Source of the DNA: Strongyloides papillosus | Lineage: Eukaryota; Nematoda; Chromadorea; Rhabditida; Strongyloididae | Assembly (NCBI GenBank): GCA_005656395.1 | Contig: SRSI01000030.1 | Location: 248,001-312,000, forward strand | Length of the DNA: 64,000 nt | Direction of reading: 5' to 3' | Shown: positions 32,561 through 44,013 of the stretch, one piece after another | Layout: each line of letters opens with the position of its first letter | Position numbering within the stretch: position 1 is the stretch's first letter | Program-made: the position numbers and the translations under genes | Notes under the pieces: model-generated | Told to the model about the DNA's origin: nothing | Database searches by the model: none | Seen by the model: only the letters and a program-made list of their open reading frames with translations

Positions 32561-34263
32561 TTAAAATTCAATTCTCTGTAATTGAGGATATCGTTCGTGG
32601 TCTTCACTGTCATAATCACCCCCACAAGGATTGTTATCATCCTGAAAGAAAACCTCCATCATGCGATTGCTGAGAACAGAGATTTTTTCATTATCCCATA
32701 ATTGAAATTTTTCAATTACATCAACGCCACCACATTCCTCGATGGAGTCCTTGATACTTTCTAATTTCTCAGGTATACTAAAAAATATCATAACATTAAA
32801 CTTCAATAAAAATACAAACTTACCAAGAACTATAGGTATCTAAAATACAAAATATACATTCCAATAAATTACAAATATAGTCATTATTAGTGTCATTTTT
32901 TAATTCCTTAGTTATGGCATCAACACCCCCACACTTAACAATCTCCTTTATCTGGTGCCTTGAGCACCCATTAACAAAATTAGACAAAAACCAACTACAC
33001 TCAATTCTTATCCTTGAGATTCCCGATGAAAGATGCTTAATAATAAATGGTACCAAATTACAAGAGACAATCTCATTTATATGTGTCTCAGGTCCAGCAA
33101 CAACATTGGATAAAACCCAAATGCAGTTATACAAAATTTCAGTATCATACGCTTTGGTTGTCATTATACTTGGAAAGACCTGCCTGAAGATTCCTGACTG
33201 GATAAGGATATCGCAATAATTCTCTGTACCCTGAGCAAATCTCCCAATGACCCGTAAAGCTCCGAGGATAAGAGAATTCTCACCTGACCCAAGGAATGAT
33301 AACATATTGTGCATCACTATTTGATTGGCAAAATACTTCAACTGCTCATTTTTGGCATCCTTTATCAGATATGACAACCCCCAACAGGCATCACATTTGA
33401 CACTTTTATCATTATAACACAACAAATTTTGGATATATCTCACAGATTGCCCGTAAATCTCCTCTGGAATGTTGGCATTTCTATGTCTAGCAACATTTGA
33501 AAAAAGCCAAGCAATGTTCCTGACGACAGTGATAGGTAAGGATTTGATATCATTCATAATATTTGCCATGTACTTGAAGAGTCCTCTCTTTATTGCCAAA
33601 TCTCTGTATTCTTGAGAATCACCAACAATGTTAGCTAATGCCCAGATGCACTGTTCTGTTATCTCTTTATGACGACGGTGTTCTGGTAAGTATTGTAAAA
33701 GGATAGGTATAACTCCCGCCTCAACGACAGCCTTCGTGTGTTCCGAGGTTCCAGAAGCGACATTTGTAATGGACCAAGCAGCTTCATATACAATCTTCTT
33801 ATTATCAGATTGGAGTCCATTTATCAAGACTGGAAGTAGTCTAAGCTTGATAAGAAAATCAACTGGGGCAGAGGAATTTTGAGAAAGAACCCGTCGAATC
33901 CTTTGATACAAATCGAAAAGTTTATCACCACTGAGGCCTGGTTTCCTAAATTCAATGGCAATGTCCTTAAGCTCATCCTCAGCAATAGTCAATGCCTCAT
34001 CAGATAACTCCTCTGTATTGTAAAGATTATCCACGTTATCAGGATCATCAGAGATTATATTCCTTTTCTTACTTAAGATTGCATCTCTTTTTTCTTTTCT
34101 TAAAGTAACTGATACTTCGGCACGTCTGCGCTTGAGCTCCTAAATGAGGAAAGTAATGGATAAAGAAGTGATTGAAACATACCTCGCCCTTTCCTGTATT
34201 TTTATACTGCTGACTTCTAATATTTTCAACCTGTTTGTTAGTCCTATCGCTAAGTGATGCCAT
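32561..34263 (-). CDS. ima-3: Importin subunit alpha (karyopherin alpha)
   Basis: Exons 34183-34263, 32824-34139 and 32561-32777 (introns 43 and 46 bp) encode 537 residues. The first exon and the start of the second give a classical importin-beta-binding domain (ELKRRRAEVSVTLRKEKR). About ten armadillo repeats follow, with the ladder Trp/Asn motifs (EAAWSITNVASGT, QCIWALANIVGDS, NIAWLFSNVARH, NCIWVLSNVVAG). An acidic tail ends the protein. Importin alpha recognises classical nuclear localisation signals and carries cargo with importin beta. The ladder residues look complete. Nematodes have several alphas; assignment to ima-3 rather than ima-1 or ima-2 is by general similarity only. Confidence 0.9.
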
Positions 34264-35332
34264 GGTTAGAAATTGAATGATTAATTATCAATAAAAAATA
34301 ATGTACTTTACAAAAAATGTCAACTAATATACCTAAAATCACTATATTAAAATTTGTAAGAAAAAGTGGAATAAGATAACCTTTAGCTTCATAAATGAAG
34401 ATAATAGATGAAAAAGAATCGCAGCGCGCAGGAAAACTTCTGAATAAACAATAATATATAGATACTACAAAATAAACTATCTAAAGGCAAACAATAATAC
34501 TAATTAAAACTGATATCATTGTGATCAATATAGTAAAATTCTTTTTGGAAAGGTATTATTTGAAATATAGAATTACTACACATAGACTAATAATCAGGAT
34601 TCAATATTTAAATTTTACCACCATGATTTTGGTATTTATATATTGGTAGAGAGTAAATATTTTTTATCTCTTTTTCAGTATTTTTCATACATTGTAAATA
34701 CGTGAAGTGATAAAAAAAACAATATCAATGGTATAACAAAAAATTTGTTCTTTTCTGAATGACTCCTAGAAAGAATTTAGCTATGGTGTATAATGTATTC
34801 CTCCGCATAGAGAGGAGAGAGAGATAGATAGATGATAAGCGATTGTCTTTGATTTGTTGTATTAGTGTAAGTTGTCGTTAAAATTTTCTAATTATACCAT
34901 CTTGCTAGCCTTTTTTTTGAATAATGAACTTTGATACTAGTTTTTTTTTACTGTCTTATTATCATGTGTTGTTTTTTTTTCATATTACCAACAGTTTATT
35001 ACTATAAAATCTGATTGTCTTTTTGAACCGTATATAGTTACATCACAGGCGTATATACACGCACACCATGTGATGATAGTGAAAACTGTAATTTTAAAAC
35101 AACTCTTTTTTTTCTCCTTACTTCATAAATATATCTTATAATAACATCTATACATTCTGCATGCCCTACTTTTATCTTCAATGAAAATTTTTCTCTGCCT
35201 TCGTTTCTATGTTAATGTTGTAACAAAAATATTTCACTTCACACTAGATATATTAGATCATTTCAGTTTAATCAATTGATTATTCCTGACTATCTAAATA
35301 TACACTATTATTATCTCTAAATTTCTGTAAAA
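34264..35332. other. Divergent intergenic region between importin alpha and MOAG-4
   Basis: 1.07 kb, no supportable gene. It has a short purine run (GAGAGGAGAGAGAGATAGATAGATGATA) near 34810. Promoters of the two flanking genes are expected here. Confidence 0.45.
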
Positions 35333-35649
35333 ATGGCTCGTAAGTTTTATAATTTTAAAATTTTAATCATGAAATTTTATGTCAAAAAAACATCCCGATT
35401 TAAGGTGGTAATCAACGTGATCTTGCTCGCGAAAAAAATCTCAAAAAACAAAAAGAACAGCAAAAAAGCAAGGCAGCTGCTGAGAAGGGTTCAAATCTCG
35501 GACTAAACTTTGATGCCCGTCAACAACGTGACGCCGAGGCTATGAGGAAAAAACAAGAGGCTGCTGCAGCTAAAAAAGCTGCTGAGGAAGCAGCTAACGC
35601 TAGTAGAGGACCAAAAGTCGTCAAGTGCGACCCTTTGACTTTGAAATAA
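35333..35649 (+). CDS. moag-4: MOAG-4 / SERF small EDRK-rich factor
   Basis: A tiny first exon of 7 bases (35333-35339, ATGGCTC) joins exon 2 at 35405-35649 across a 65-bp intron, giving 83 residues; C. elegans MOAG-4 has about the same length. The N-terminus MARGNQRDLAREKNLKKQ is the 4F5/SERF signature. The lysine/alanine-rich helix and the final GPKVVKCDPLTLK also fit. SERF proteins promote amyloid formation of aggregation-prone proteins and act in the cytosol and nucleus. An AATAAA lies about 105 bp after the stop. It is too short and too split to appear as a long ORF. Confidence 0.92.
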
Positions 35650-37119
35650 AAAGTATTACGGTGAAAAAAGAAAGTAAATGTATAATTCTATTCATCTGTG
35701 AAATTCATTCATTTGTTGATGTTTCATTTTAATTTATCTATGTTTATTCTTCAATAAACATATTTTATTGTATAAAAGTTTTCTGGGTTTTCTATGTATT
35801 TTTAGTTCATTTTTTCGACAGGCTTCTGTTCACGGTATCTATGGACTCACGTGACAGGAAGTAAAATTGGTGCGTGTTCTATTGTTTTGTATTACTGACA
35901 AAAGGGCAAGTCCAGTCTGTTATTGTTGTTATGCCGTGATAAACAATAGTGTGTCTTTTCTGTTGTTAATAGGAGGTTTTCTAGTTCAGTTTATGTTATC
36001 CGATAAAGTCGTCACACTTTATGTTGTCTATATAAATAAGGAGAAAGAACATGTGATAATAAGGGATATTTCTCACTAAAACCTAATGATAGGTGTGATA
36101 AAGTGAATGAAATGTATTTAATATTTGTTACACTCTATAAACATACTTTCTTATTGAGTTATCACTACTACTACCTTGTTTATGAATCGCAAGTCTTTCC
36201 ACTACACCTTGTCAAAATGTTTGTTACATATCACCGTCTTGATTGGGCCATACCAGTCCCAATGAATATTTCTATCGTATATCTAAAAAGATTACATTTA
36301 TTGATGACACTAAAGAATCATAGGACTATCTTATGACCACTATCGAATATATTTTTCCCCAAAAATGGCCTCTACATCGATTTATCACAATTCCATCACA
36401 ATCACTAGACCCCTTTTAGTGATATTTATCATTACTGGAAACAGTCTCACGTCAAACCAGCCCCTTTGGCACAACTCTAAGTATACAAACAGATTGATAT
36501 TCAAAAATCATTCAGTCATGTGTTCTTATGTCACTCATCGCATATTGGTGGTGTCCTTTGGACAAAACTGTCCTTTCATCAATTGACATACGGCTGTTGT
36601 TTTTTATGCGTACACCAACGAGACGGACACATCTATCTATTTGTATTTCTATTCAAAAGCTTCTTTTTCAAGCTAAACTACTTTTTAGCATGAAGAAAAA
36701 TGTCACTCTGACGCATCTTCTATAACCGCCTAAAAATAACATTCTCACATCTTCTCCTTCAATCATCCTCTTCTCCATCCAATTAATACTTTTAACATTT
36801 TTTTGTCACATTCCATCCTACCTTCCAATTTGTATCATTTTTTTCCTACATCACCCTACAACTATTACATAACACAATATGCATTTTATCTAAAACGTGC
36901 AAATGTAAACAACATATTTGTTGAAGGTTTAGTTGATTGTTGGAGAAAGAAAAAAAACCAAGAAGGATGATTTCTTATACTAGTAGTATTAGTGATTTTG
37001 ACATATTTGTTTTTATGTAGTTACATATATTTTTTCTTTAACTTTTGATAAAGTGTGTATATAAAAGTATTTCTTAGTATTGATTTCTGGGTTATTTGTT
37101 ATTGTATTTTTTAAAGACA
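35650..37119. other. Intergenic region upstream of TSPO
   Basis: 1.47 kb. The part from about 36080 to 36720 is visibly richer in G and C than other intergenic DNA here, but no frame on either strand reads as protein and no intron pattern was found. It could hold a 5' UTR, a regulatory block or a non-coding RNA. Confidence 0.4.
35847..35855. promoter_or_regulatory. E-box TCACGTGAC, HLH-30/TFEB-type site
   Basis: A perfect palindromic CACGTG core with the flanking bases preferred by TFEB/HLH-30 (lysosome and lipid genes) in other animals. It lies between MOAG-4 and TSPO. Function is inferred from the motif alone and it may be chance. Confidence 0.3.
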
Positions 37120-37772
37120 ATGATGATGATTCAGGTATCGATGTGGGTTTTATTTATTTTTTTGTTTCTTTATAGGATCAAGTTTATTTTGATTTGTACG
37201 TAGAAGAGGAGATGATTAATACCTGGACCCAAAGTGATACCAAGAAAGCTTTAGTTGGAGCTCTTGTACCAGCTGGTGTTGCTGCATTTACTGCTTGTTC
37301 TGTTTTCAAAGACAAAGAGGTCCGCGAATTCTTTGATGTAAGTTCCCCCTACGTCTTTTATGGAAATGTATTTGGAATTCATTTTTAGTCATTCTGCGAT
37401 TGTAAATGTGCTCCAAAAGACCCATCTGTTTATGCAGCTCTCGACATTATGACATTCTCTCCAATGGGTTACGCCGCCTACATGGTCTTCAAGCACGGTG
37501 GTGGATTCGACTACAATGACACAAAAGTAGCTATGGGACTTTACGGAGCCACATTAGCATCATGGTTAGCATTTACCCCAGTAGCCAAGAAGAAGGATAG
37601 GAAGTTAGTTCTTGCCCACAGTTCTGTTCATGCTCTTTTGGCTGCTGCTACCTGTTACAGTTTCTATAAAATTGATGAGACTGCCGGAAAGATTTGTATT
37701 CCTGTTGCTATCTTAACTGGAATGTATGCACTTATGGCTTATGGTGGATACAGAAAGCATGCTAACAATTAA
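37120..37772 (+). CDS. tspo-1: Translocator protein TSPO / MBR family
   Basis: Three exons (37120-37134, 37176-37337, 37389-37772) with introns of 41 and 51 bp give 186 residues. Hydrophobic segments begin KKALVGALVPAGVAAFTA. The family core is PMGYAAYMVFKHGGGF, then MGLYGATLASWLAFTPVA, then two more helices, compatible with the five-helix TspO fold. TSPO sits in the outer mitochondrial membrane and binds porphyrins and cholesterol. The first exon has three ATGs in a row in frame; an internal start at 37212 would also work if the 41-bp intron is instead a trans-splice leader region. An AATAAA is found near 37962. Reading frame intact. Confidence 0.8.
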
Positions 37773-39276
37773 TTGCCCTGATCCTTAGCCCCTTCGGAAC
37801 TATATGTATTTCTTTTTTTTTAATCAACATTGAAGAGCCATTTTTTATGTAACATTATTAATGATTTTTCTAGTATAAAAAATGTTACTACCATTTGAAA
37901 AATTATGTTAGTTACATGTACCTTTCTGTATCTTCTTTCCTTTTCTAGTTTTTTTGATCATCAATAAAGTTATTGTGATTGCGTTTCTGTACATCTTACT
38001 TGAGGCTGGTCTTTTGTTAAACTTCCTTCTTCTACATATCCATGGAGGTTAATTAACTACTCCTCGTGCGCTTCGATATAATTTCATTAACATTAAACTA
38101 AAAATAGACAATAAAAGTTAAACGGGTTGTCTTTGAATATCACCAATTACATGAATTAAAAAAAACACTTGTATTTACACAAAGAAAAGTTAGAACATTG
38201 AAATTTCAAGTGTCTGTATATGGCTTCTACTATAAAGAAATGAAGAGATCAAAAGTAATGATATAAAATTGCACTATCTATCAGAAGCGCATTAACTAAA
38301 TGATTGATATAGACATATATACGATAGACAAATCGGCTTTGAATGATATAATTTCCACTAACATTTTTACCACTATACAATAAATATGTTCAGGTGATAA
38401 AAAAAAACATAAAAAAATGATTTTTATGATACTTTCTTTGTTGGGTAATGAATAAAAATACCTATTAAAATGAAGTGCCACTTTGATAACCTTATTATAG
38501 TATCTACATAATTGAAAGCAAGTTATGTCAATTCGAAAGTTGTTAAGTGAGTCATCTCTCGAGAAGTTGTGGTAATAAAATGACTTCCTATTTGAATGCC
38601 GTTAATAAATCAAATACCCATAAAAGTAAATTCATTAAAATCTTGTTATACCTATAAACATCTTATCATTCCGGAAGAAACCGCCAACACCATACATCCC
38701 CACGAACAGTACAGCCGAAAATAAATCTCGTTCACCCACAAATTCATCTCCAACAAAAATCTGATAACAAATTTAACATCTTCATCCATCTACAAATTAC
38801 ACCTCTAATTTACATTTTACAATCAACATCTCTTTTTAAACAATATGTTTTTACCGCAAAAATATGTACTATATCAGTTAAATTATCACCATATTTATTA
38901 AAGTGATATCTTATACCATACTACAATATTAAATATTGTATGTTGTATTAAATGACCTTTACAATGATTACAAAATCTTCTTCCACCCCATCTCATTCCT
39001 GGTGACCTCAATAAATATTTCACCACATGCCTTCTCTATCTCCTTTTATTCTCTATTATCATTTAGTATACCATTCTTCAGAGACTTTTTGTCCACCAAA
39101 GTCACTACGTCATTACTCTTAAAATATTCTATATTTTTAATTTTCATCAGAAAAAAAGTAATTTTTTAAAGGTTATAACCTTTTTTTAAATATTTCCTAA
39201 TTAAATCATATTACTATCACTACTAAGGTTATAGAAAACAAAATAAAACCCCTAAAAATATATATAAAAAAATTCA
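37773..39276. other. Intergenic, AT-rich
   Basis: 1.5 kb including the 3' end of TSPO and the upstream region of the patched-related gene. No supportable gene or repeat. Confidence 0.45.
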
Positions 39277-42143
39277 ATGCCATCGAACGATTGCATTGAA
39301 AAGCCGCTGGCTATATTCTTCCGTAATTATGGAGTGTTAGTGGCAAGGTATCCATTACCATTCATAATTATACCTCTTATCCTTACCTTAATTACGAGCA
39401 TCGGAATCTTTCACCTCAATACAATCTCAGATGCCATATACCTTTTTACACCTTCTGATGCTCCAAGTAAAATGGAAAGGCAGGTCATTCATAATCTATG
39501 GCCATTGAACAATGAAAATTATATACCAGGGAGAGCTGTAACTCAAAGTCGAGAAATACAGGTACTTGTTTCTCAAAATTCACAATATCCTTATCCTTAA
39601 CCTTTTAGATAATTGTCACAACAAAAGATAACGGTAACATCCTAGAATCTCATTATGCTGAAGCAATATGGCGTCTTGACATGTACATCCAAAATCGTAT
39701 CAAAGTAACACTCAACAACCAAACATACAAATACGAGGATCTTTGCCTTATGTACAAAAAACAAGGATGTCCAGGAAATAAACACATCCACCTGATTTCA
39801 TCCCTCTACAACCATGGGATAAATATAACATACCCAACCGTCAGGTTAGGAGACAAATCCGGATACATTGGCGGAGCTTTGGGTGGTGTTATGTTGACAA
39901 ATGGTCCAAACAACACAAAAGTAATCGCATCTGCAAGAGCGTGGATGATGATATATCACTTGAAATTCTACCCAACTAACGTTTCTTACATCTCTGGATT
40001 GTGGGAGAAAGAACTGGAGCAGGAGTTGTTTCATTATCCAGACGATCCTTTTATTGAATTTACCTTCTTCCATTCTCAAACACTAGCTGAGGAGTTGAAA
40101 AGAAACGCCAATTCATTGGTCCCAAGATTTGTCTTATCATTCACCTTCTGCGTCATCTTCTCCATGATGTCTTCAATAACATTCATCAAAGGAACATTCT
40201 TCATCGATTGGGTCCTATCAAAACCAATAGTCGCTATGCTCGGTGTAGCAAATGCCGGTTTAGGTATTGCTACAGCCATAGGTGTCCTCAATCTCGGTGG
40301 AATGTACTACTCTGACATCGTTGGTGTCATGCCATTCCTTATTGTTGCCGTTGGTGTCGATAATATGTTCCTAATGTTAGCTGCTATCAAGAGGACCCCA
40401 AGAACACAAGATACAGAGGAGAGGATGGGTGAATGCCTGTCGGAGGCTGCGGTATCTATGCTTATAACATCTTTCACTGATTCACTATCATTTGGTGTTG
40501 GTTCCCTGACAACAATTCCATGTGTTAACATATTTTGTATCTATACCTGTGTTGCAATATCCATGACCTTCATTTATGGTATAACCTTCTTTGCTGGAAT
40601 TCTTGCTTTGTCAATTAAGTTGGAAAAAGCTAATAGACATTGCGTACTGGTCTGTAGGACAACCTTTTACGACAGCTCCAAGAAGCAAGGACTCATGACA
40701 AAGTTGTTCATGTTAGGATCATCAAATTGTGATCCACATATTGATCCATCATTGACTTTCGTAACCTCACATGGAGACATCATCGAAGACAGTCTACCAG
40801 CACACTTCTTCAGGAAGTACTTCGGCCCCATACTCGTTTCAGCTCCTGTGAAATGTATAGTCATTGCCTGGTACTGTATTTACCTCATGTTTGCTGGGTA
40901 TGGGTGGACTCAGTTACGAGAAGGGCTGGAGCCAGTCAATTTGCTAGTCAAAGATTCATACGCCATACCACATTACAGGAATTTAGAGAAATACTTCTGG
41001 CAGTATGGAAGCACAGTCCAGGTTGTTGTAAATAATCCACCGGACCTAAGAAACAGCACTGAAAGAGAGATTATTAAGAAGATGGTTCATGATATCGCGA
41101 ATACCAGACATACCATTGGAGATGATTCCGTGCAATTCTGGTTAAATGAAATGGAGAAATATTATAGGACAGAGGCTGATACACAAATACAAGATGAGTA
41201 TTATTATAATTTTGTACAACACTATTTAGCAGCTAAATCCAATGAGTACTGGCCCGAGGATATAAAGTGGATCAAGGATGATAATGGCACATGGAAGATT
41301 GGTGCATTCCGTTTTGTTGTTGGGTTGAAAAATATAGTGTCTTCAGTGGAGCAAACTGATGCTACAATGACGTTGAGGGAGGCTGCTTCGAGATATCCAC
41401 AGTATAATGTGACGACTTTCATGCCAATATGGTTGTTTACGGACCAGTATTCATTAGTAATTCCAAACACTATACAGAATACATTAATAGCAATGTTAAT
41501 GATGTTCTTTATCGCATTATTCTTGATACCCCAACCAATATGTGCTTTATGGGTAACAATAGCCATAGCATCAATGGACTTCGGAACAATAGGTTTCATG
41601 ACATTATGGGGAGTAAATTTGGATGCTATATCGATGATAACGATAATAATGTCAATAGGTTTTTCAGTGGACTATTCAGCTCATATAACATATGGGTATG
41701 TGGTGTCAAAGGAAAAGACGTCCCAGGGGAAGATTATTGATGCTTTGGCGGCTCTTGGATGGCCTCTCATTCAAGGTGGGTCTTCAACGATATTGGCTGT
41801 TTGTGTGTTGGCTGATGTTCCAGCGTACATGATAGTAACATTTTTTAAGACGGTTTTCCTTGCTATATCAGTTGGTTTGTTACACGGATTAATATTTTTG
41901 CCAACGTTTTTATCACTTTTTGTACATGGTTGTTGTATTATGGGGGATGAAGAGAGTGTGGGTGATAATGAGAAGGTGTGTATGGAAATGTCAATGTCGT
42001 CCTCATTAGATAACTCTTATAATAAGCGAACTATTAATAATAATAAGGATGATACTTTTAATTCTTCTGGAAGGCACAGGAGTATCTATGAAAATTGTAA
42101 AAATGGCAATTATAATAATTCGTTTCAATTTGAAAAATACTAA
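39277..42143 (+). CDS. Patched-related (PTR) sterol-sensing-domain protein
   Basis: Exons 39277-39561 and 39609-42143 (intron 47 bp) encode 939 residues. One N-terminal helix (LPFIIIPLILTLITSIGIF) precedes a large extracellular domain. The first sterol-sensing block (GVANAGLGIATAIGVLN, then DIVGVMPFLIVAVGVDNMFLMLAA) includes the GVDNMF motif of patched/dispatched proteins. A second ectodomain and a second block of six helices follow (MTIIMSIGFSVDYSAHITYGY, LADVPAYMIVTFFKTV). The tail is Asn/Ser-rich. PTR proteins in worms are apical membrane proteins needed for cuticle, molting and tube formation; transport of sterols or lipoproteins is suspected. Intact; which of the many ptr genes it matches is not determined. 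Confidence 0.9.
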
Positions 42144-44013
42144 CAAGGCAATTTTTATCGTATATGTATAAAATATATTTTAGGCGAAAAGAAAATGGTG
42201 AATATATATACATATATATATATAAATATTAACATTTGCGGGTTATAATAGATTTCTATATATTCTTATCATTTATTCTTGTTAAACATCATTTTACACA
42301 TTCATATATATATATTGTTACAGGTTCTTTCATTTATAACTTTTTATCACTTCACTCAAATATAAATAAATAATGTTTTGTTGTTGTTTTTTTTATAATT
42401 TTTCATCACAATTGTAGTTTATATGATTGCAATTGTTTCTTATCAATGAAATTGTTTGTGTATATTAATGGAAAGAAAAATTTTTTGGTAGAGTATTTTA
42501 TTATATTAATCATGACATTGTAAATCATTAATTTCTTTTTTTTAAAGTAATGACCAGTCACCAAGTATCTTTTCATATATATAGATATATATATATATTT
42601 TTCGTCTTATTTTAATTTCTCTTACAAAAACTTATACATATATACATCATCTTCTTTATTTTTATAGAATATTTCATTTCGTTTAACATTTTAAAAAAAT
42701 ATACATCTGCCTTCGAAATATTTATTTTATATGGAATAATTATATTTGTAGTTTTTTGTTATCTTAATCAAAGTAAAAATAAAATAAATGGTTTTTTTCT
42801 TACCAGTATAGAATAATTTTTACTCTAATTATATCATTATTTATAATCAATTCAAAAATTGCCTCTATTATAACTTTCAAAATAATGTGTATGGAATATA
42901 TTTATGCTTTTTGTTTTAAATATTTGTTAATAAATTTTATTTATTGTTAACCAAAAATTATGTAATTATATTTAATTTCACATAACTTTAAAAAACAGTT
43001 TTTGAAATGCAACTCCCAAGTTTGTTCTTACCTTCCCACACTCCCATTTAAAACCACTATTATTTCTTTTAATCCAAAATCAAAATTTGTAGTCAAGTTA
43101 ATAAATATTAAAAGTATTTTTTATGTTAACTTTTTAATGATTTTTATTCCTGATAAAATAATAATAAATTTTTGATATACATATGTACCTCTTGTCAAAT
43201 TATATGTATATTGTTAAAAATTATATATTATATATATTTATTTAATAAAAATTTATTGCTTATTCAATAATATGTATATGTCTTTTCTTGACTTAACTTT
43301 TTTCTCTTTTAAATATTGGTAATTTTGTATTTCCATGAAACTATAAATAACCTTATTTATTATCAGGAACATTCTTCCTGTCTATCATCAATTTATCACT
43401 TAAGAATTCTAAAAAAGATAGATGTGAATAAAGACAGGGACACACTTAAAAACAAAGCCCCACATATATCTCTCGTGTGTTTATTTATTTTTTTTATTGT
43501 CAAAAAATTTTCCTCTATCCTTGAGAACTAATATTTACAACAAACAAACTTGAAGTTCCTTCTTTTTGGAAGGGTGTTCATTATAAGCACCTTCAAGTAT
43601 GAGTAAAAATGTTTTGATTTTAAGAGTTAATGTATAATTTATATTTCACTCTTTTCCCTTTCTTATGTACTTCGCTAACTGTGTATATTATTCTATTATA
43701 TAAGTTTATGTGTGTTGTGTATGTGTATGTTTCTACTTTTTATAATGTTTCCTTTATTAATACATTTTTTCTCGATCATGTTTTTATTTATCATTTACTT
43801 ATATGGCTCCTATTCTCGTTTATTATTAATCCATTTATACTTAATTGTATTTAGTTTATATTTTTGTTAATTTAATTATATGTTTATTTTTTTACATTAT
43901 CATTATTTTGTTGACATAACAAAATGTATCATTTATTTTTGCTTAAATTTAATTTTTTCTACTCTAGTTAAAAAGGAGAGATTTACATCATTGGAGAGAT
44001 AAGAGAAAAAAAG
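42144..44013. other. Intergenic, AT-rich with TA microsatellites
   Basis: 1.87 kb. Contains short TATATA runs (around 42210-42225, 42580-42600 and 43225-43240) and the compact hairpin at 43548-43598. No supportable protein gene. Confidence 0.45.
43548..43598. other. Compact three-way-junction-like sequence
   Basis: An 8-bp outer stem (ACTTGAAG at 43548-43555 with CTTCAAGT at 43591-43598) encloses CCTTC-loop-GAAGG and a short GTG...CAC stem. Its 51 nt fold completely on paper. It could be a small structured RNA; no known family recognised. Confidence 0.3.

Noticed and set aside
36365..36725. Short ORFs upstream of TSPO
   Set aside because: No domain, no splice partners and no protein-like composition.
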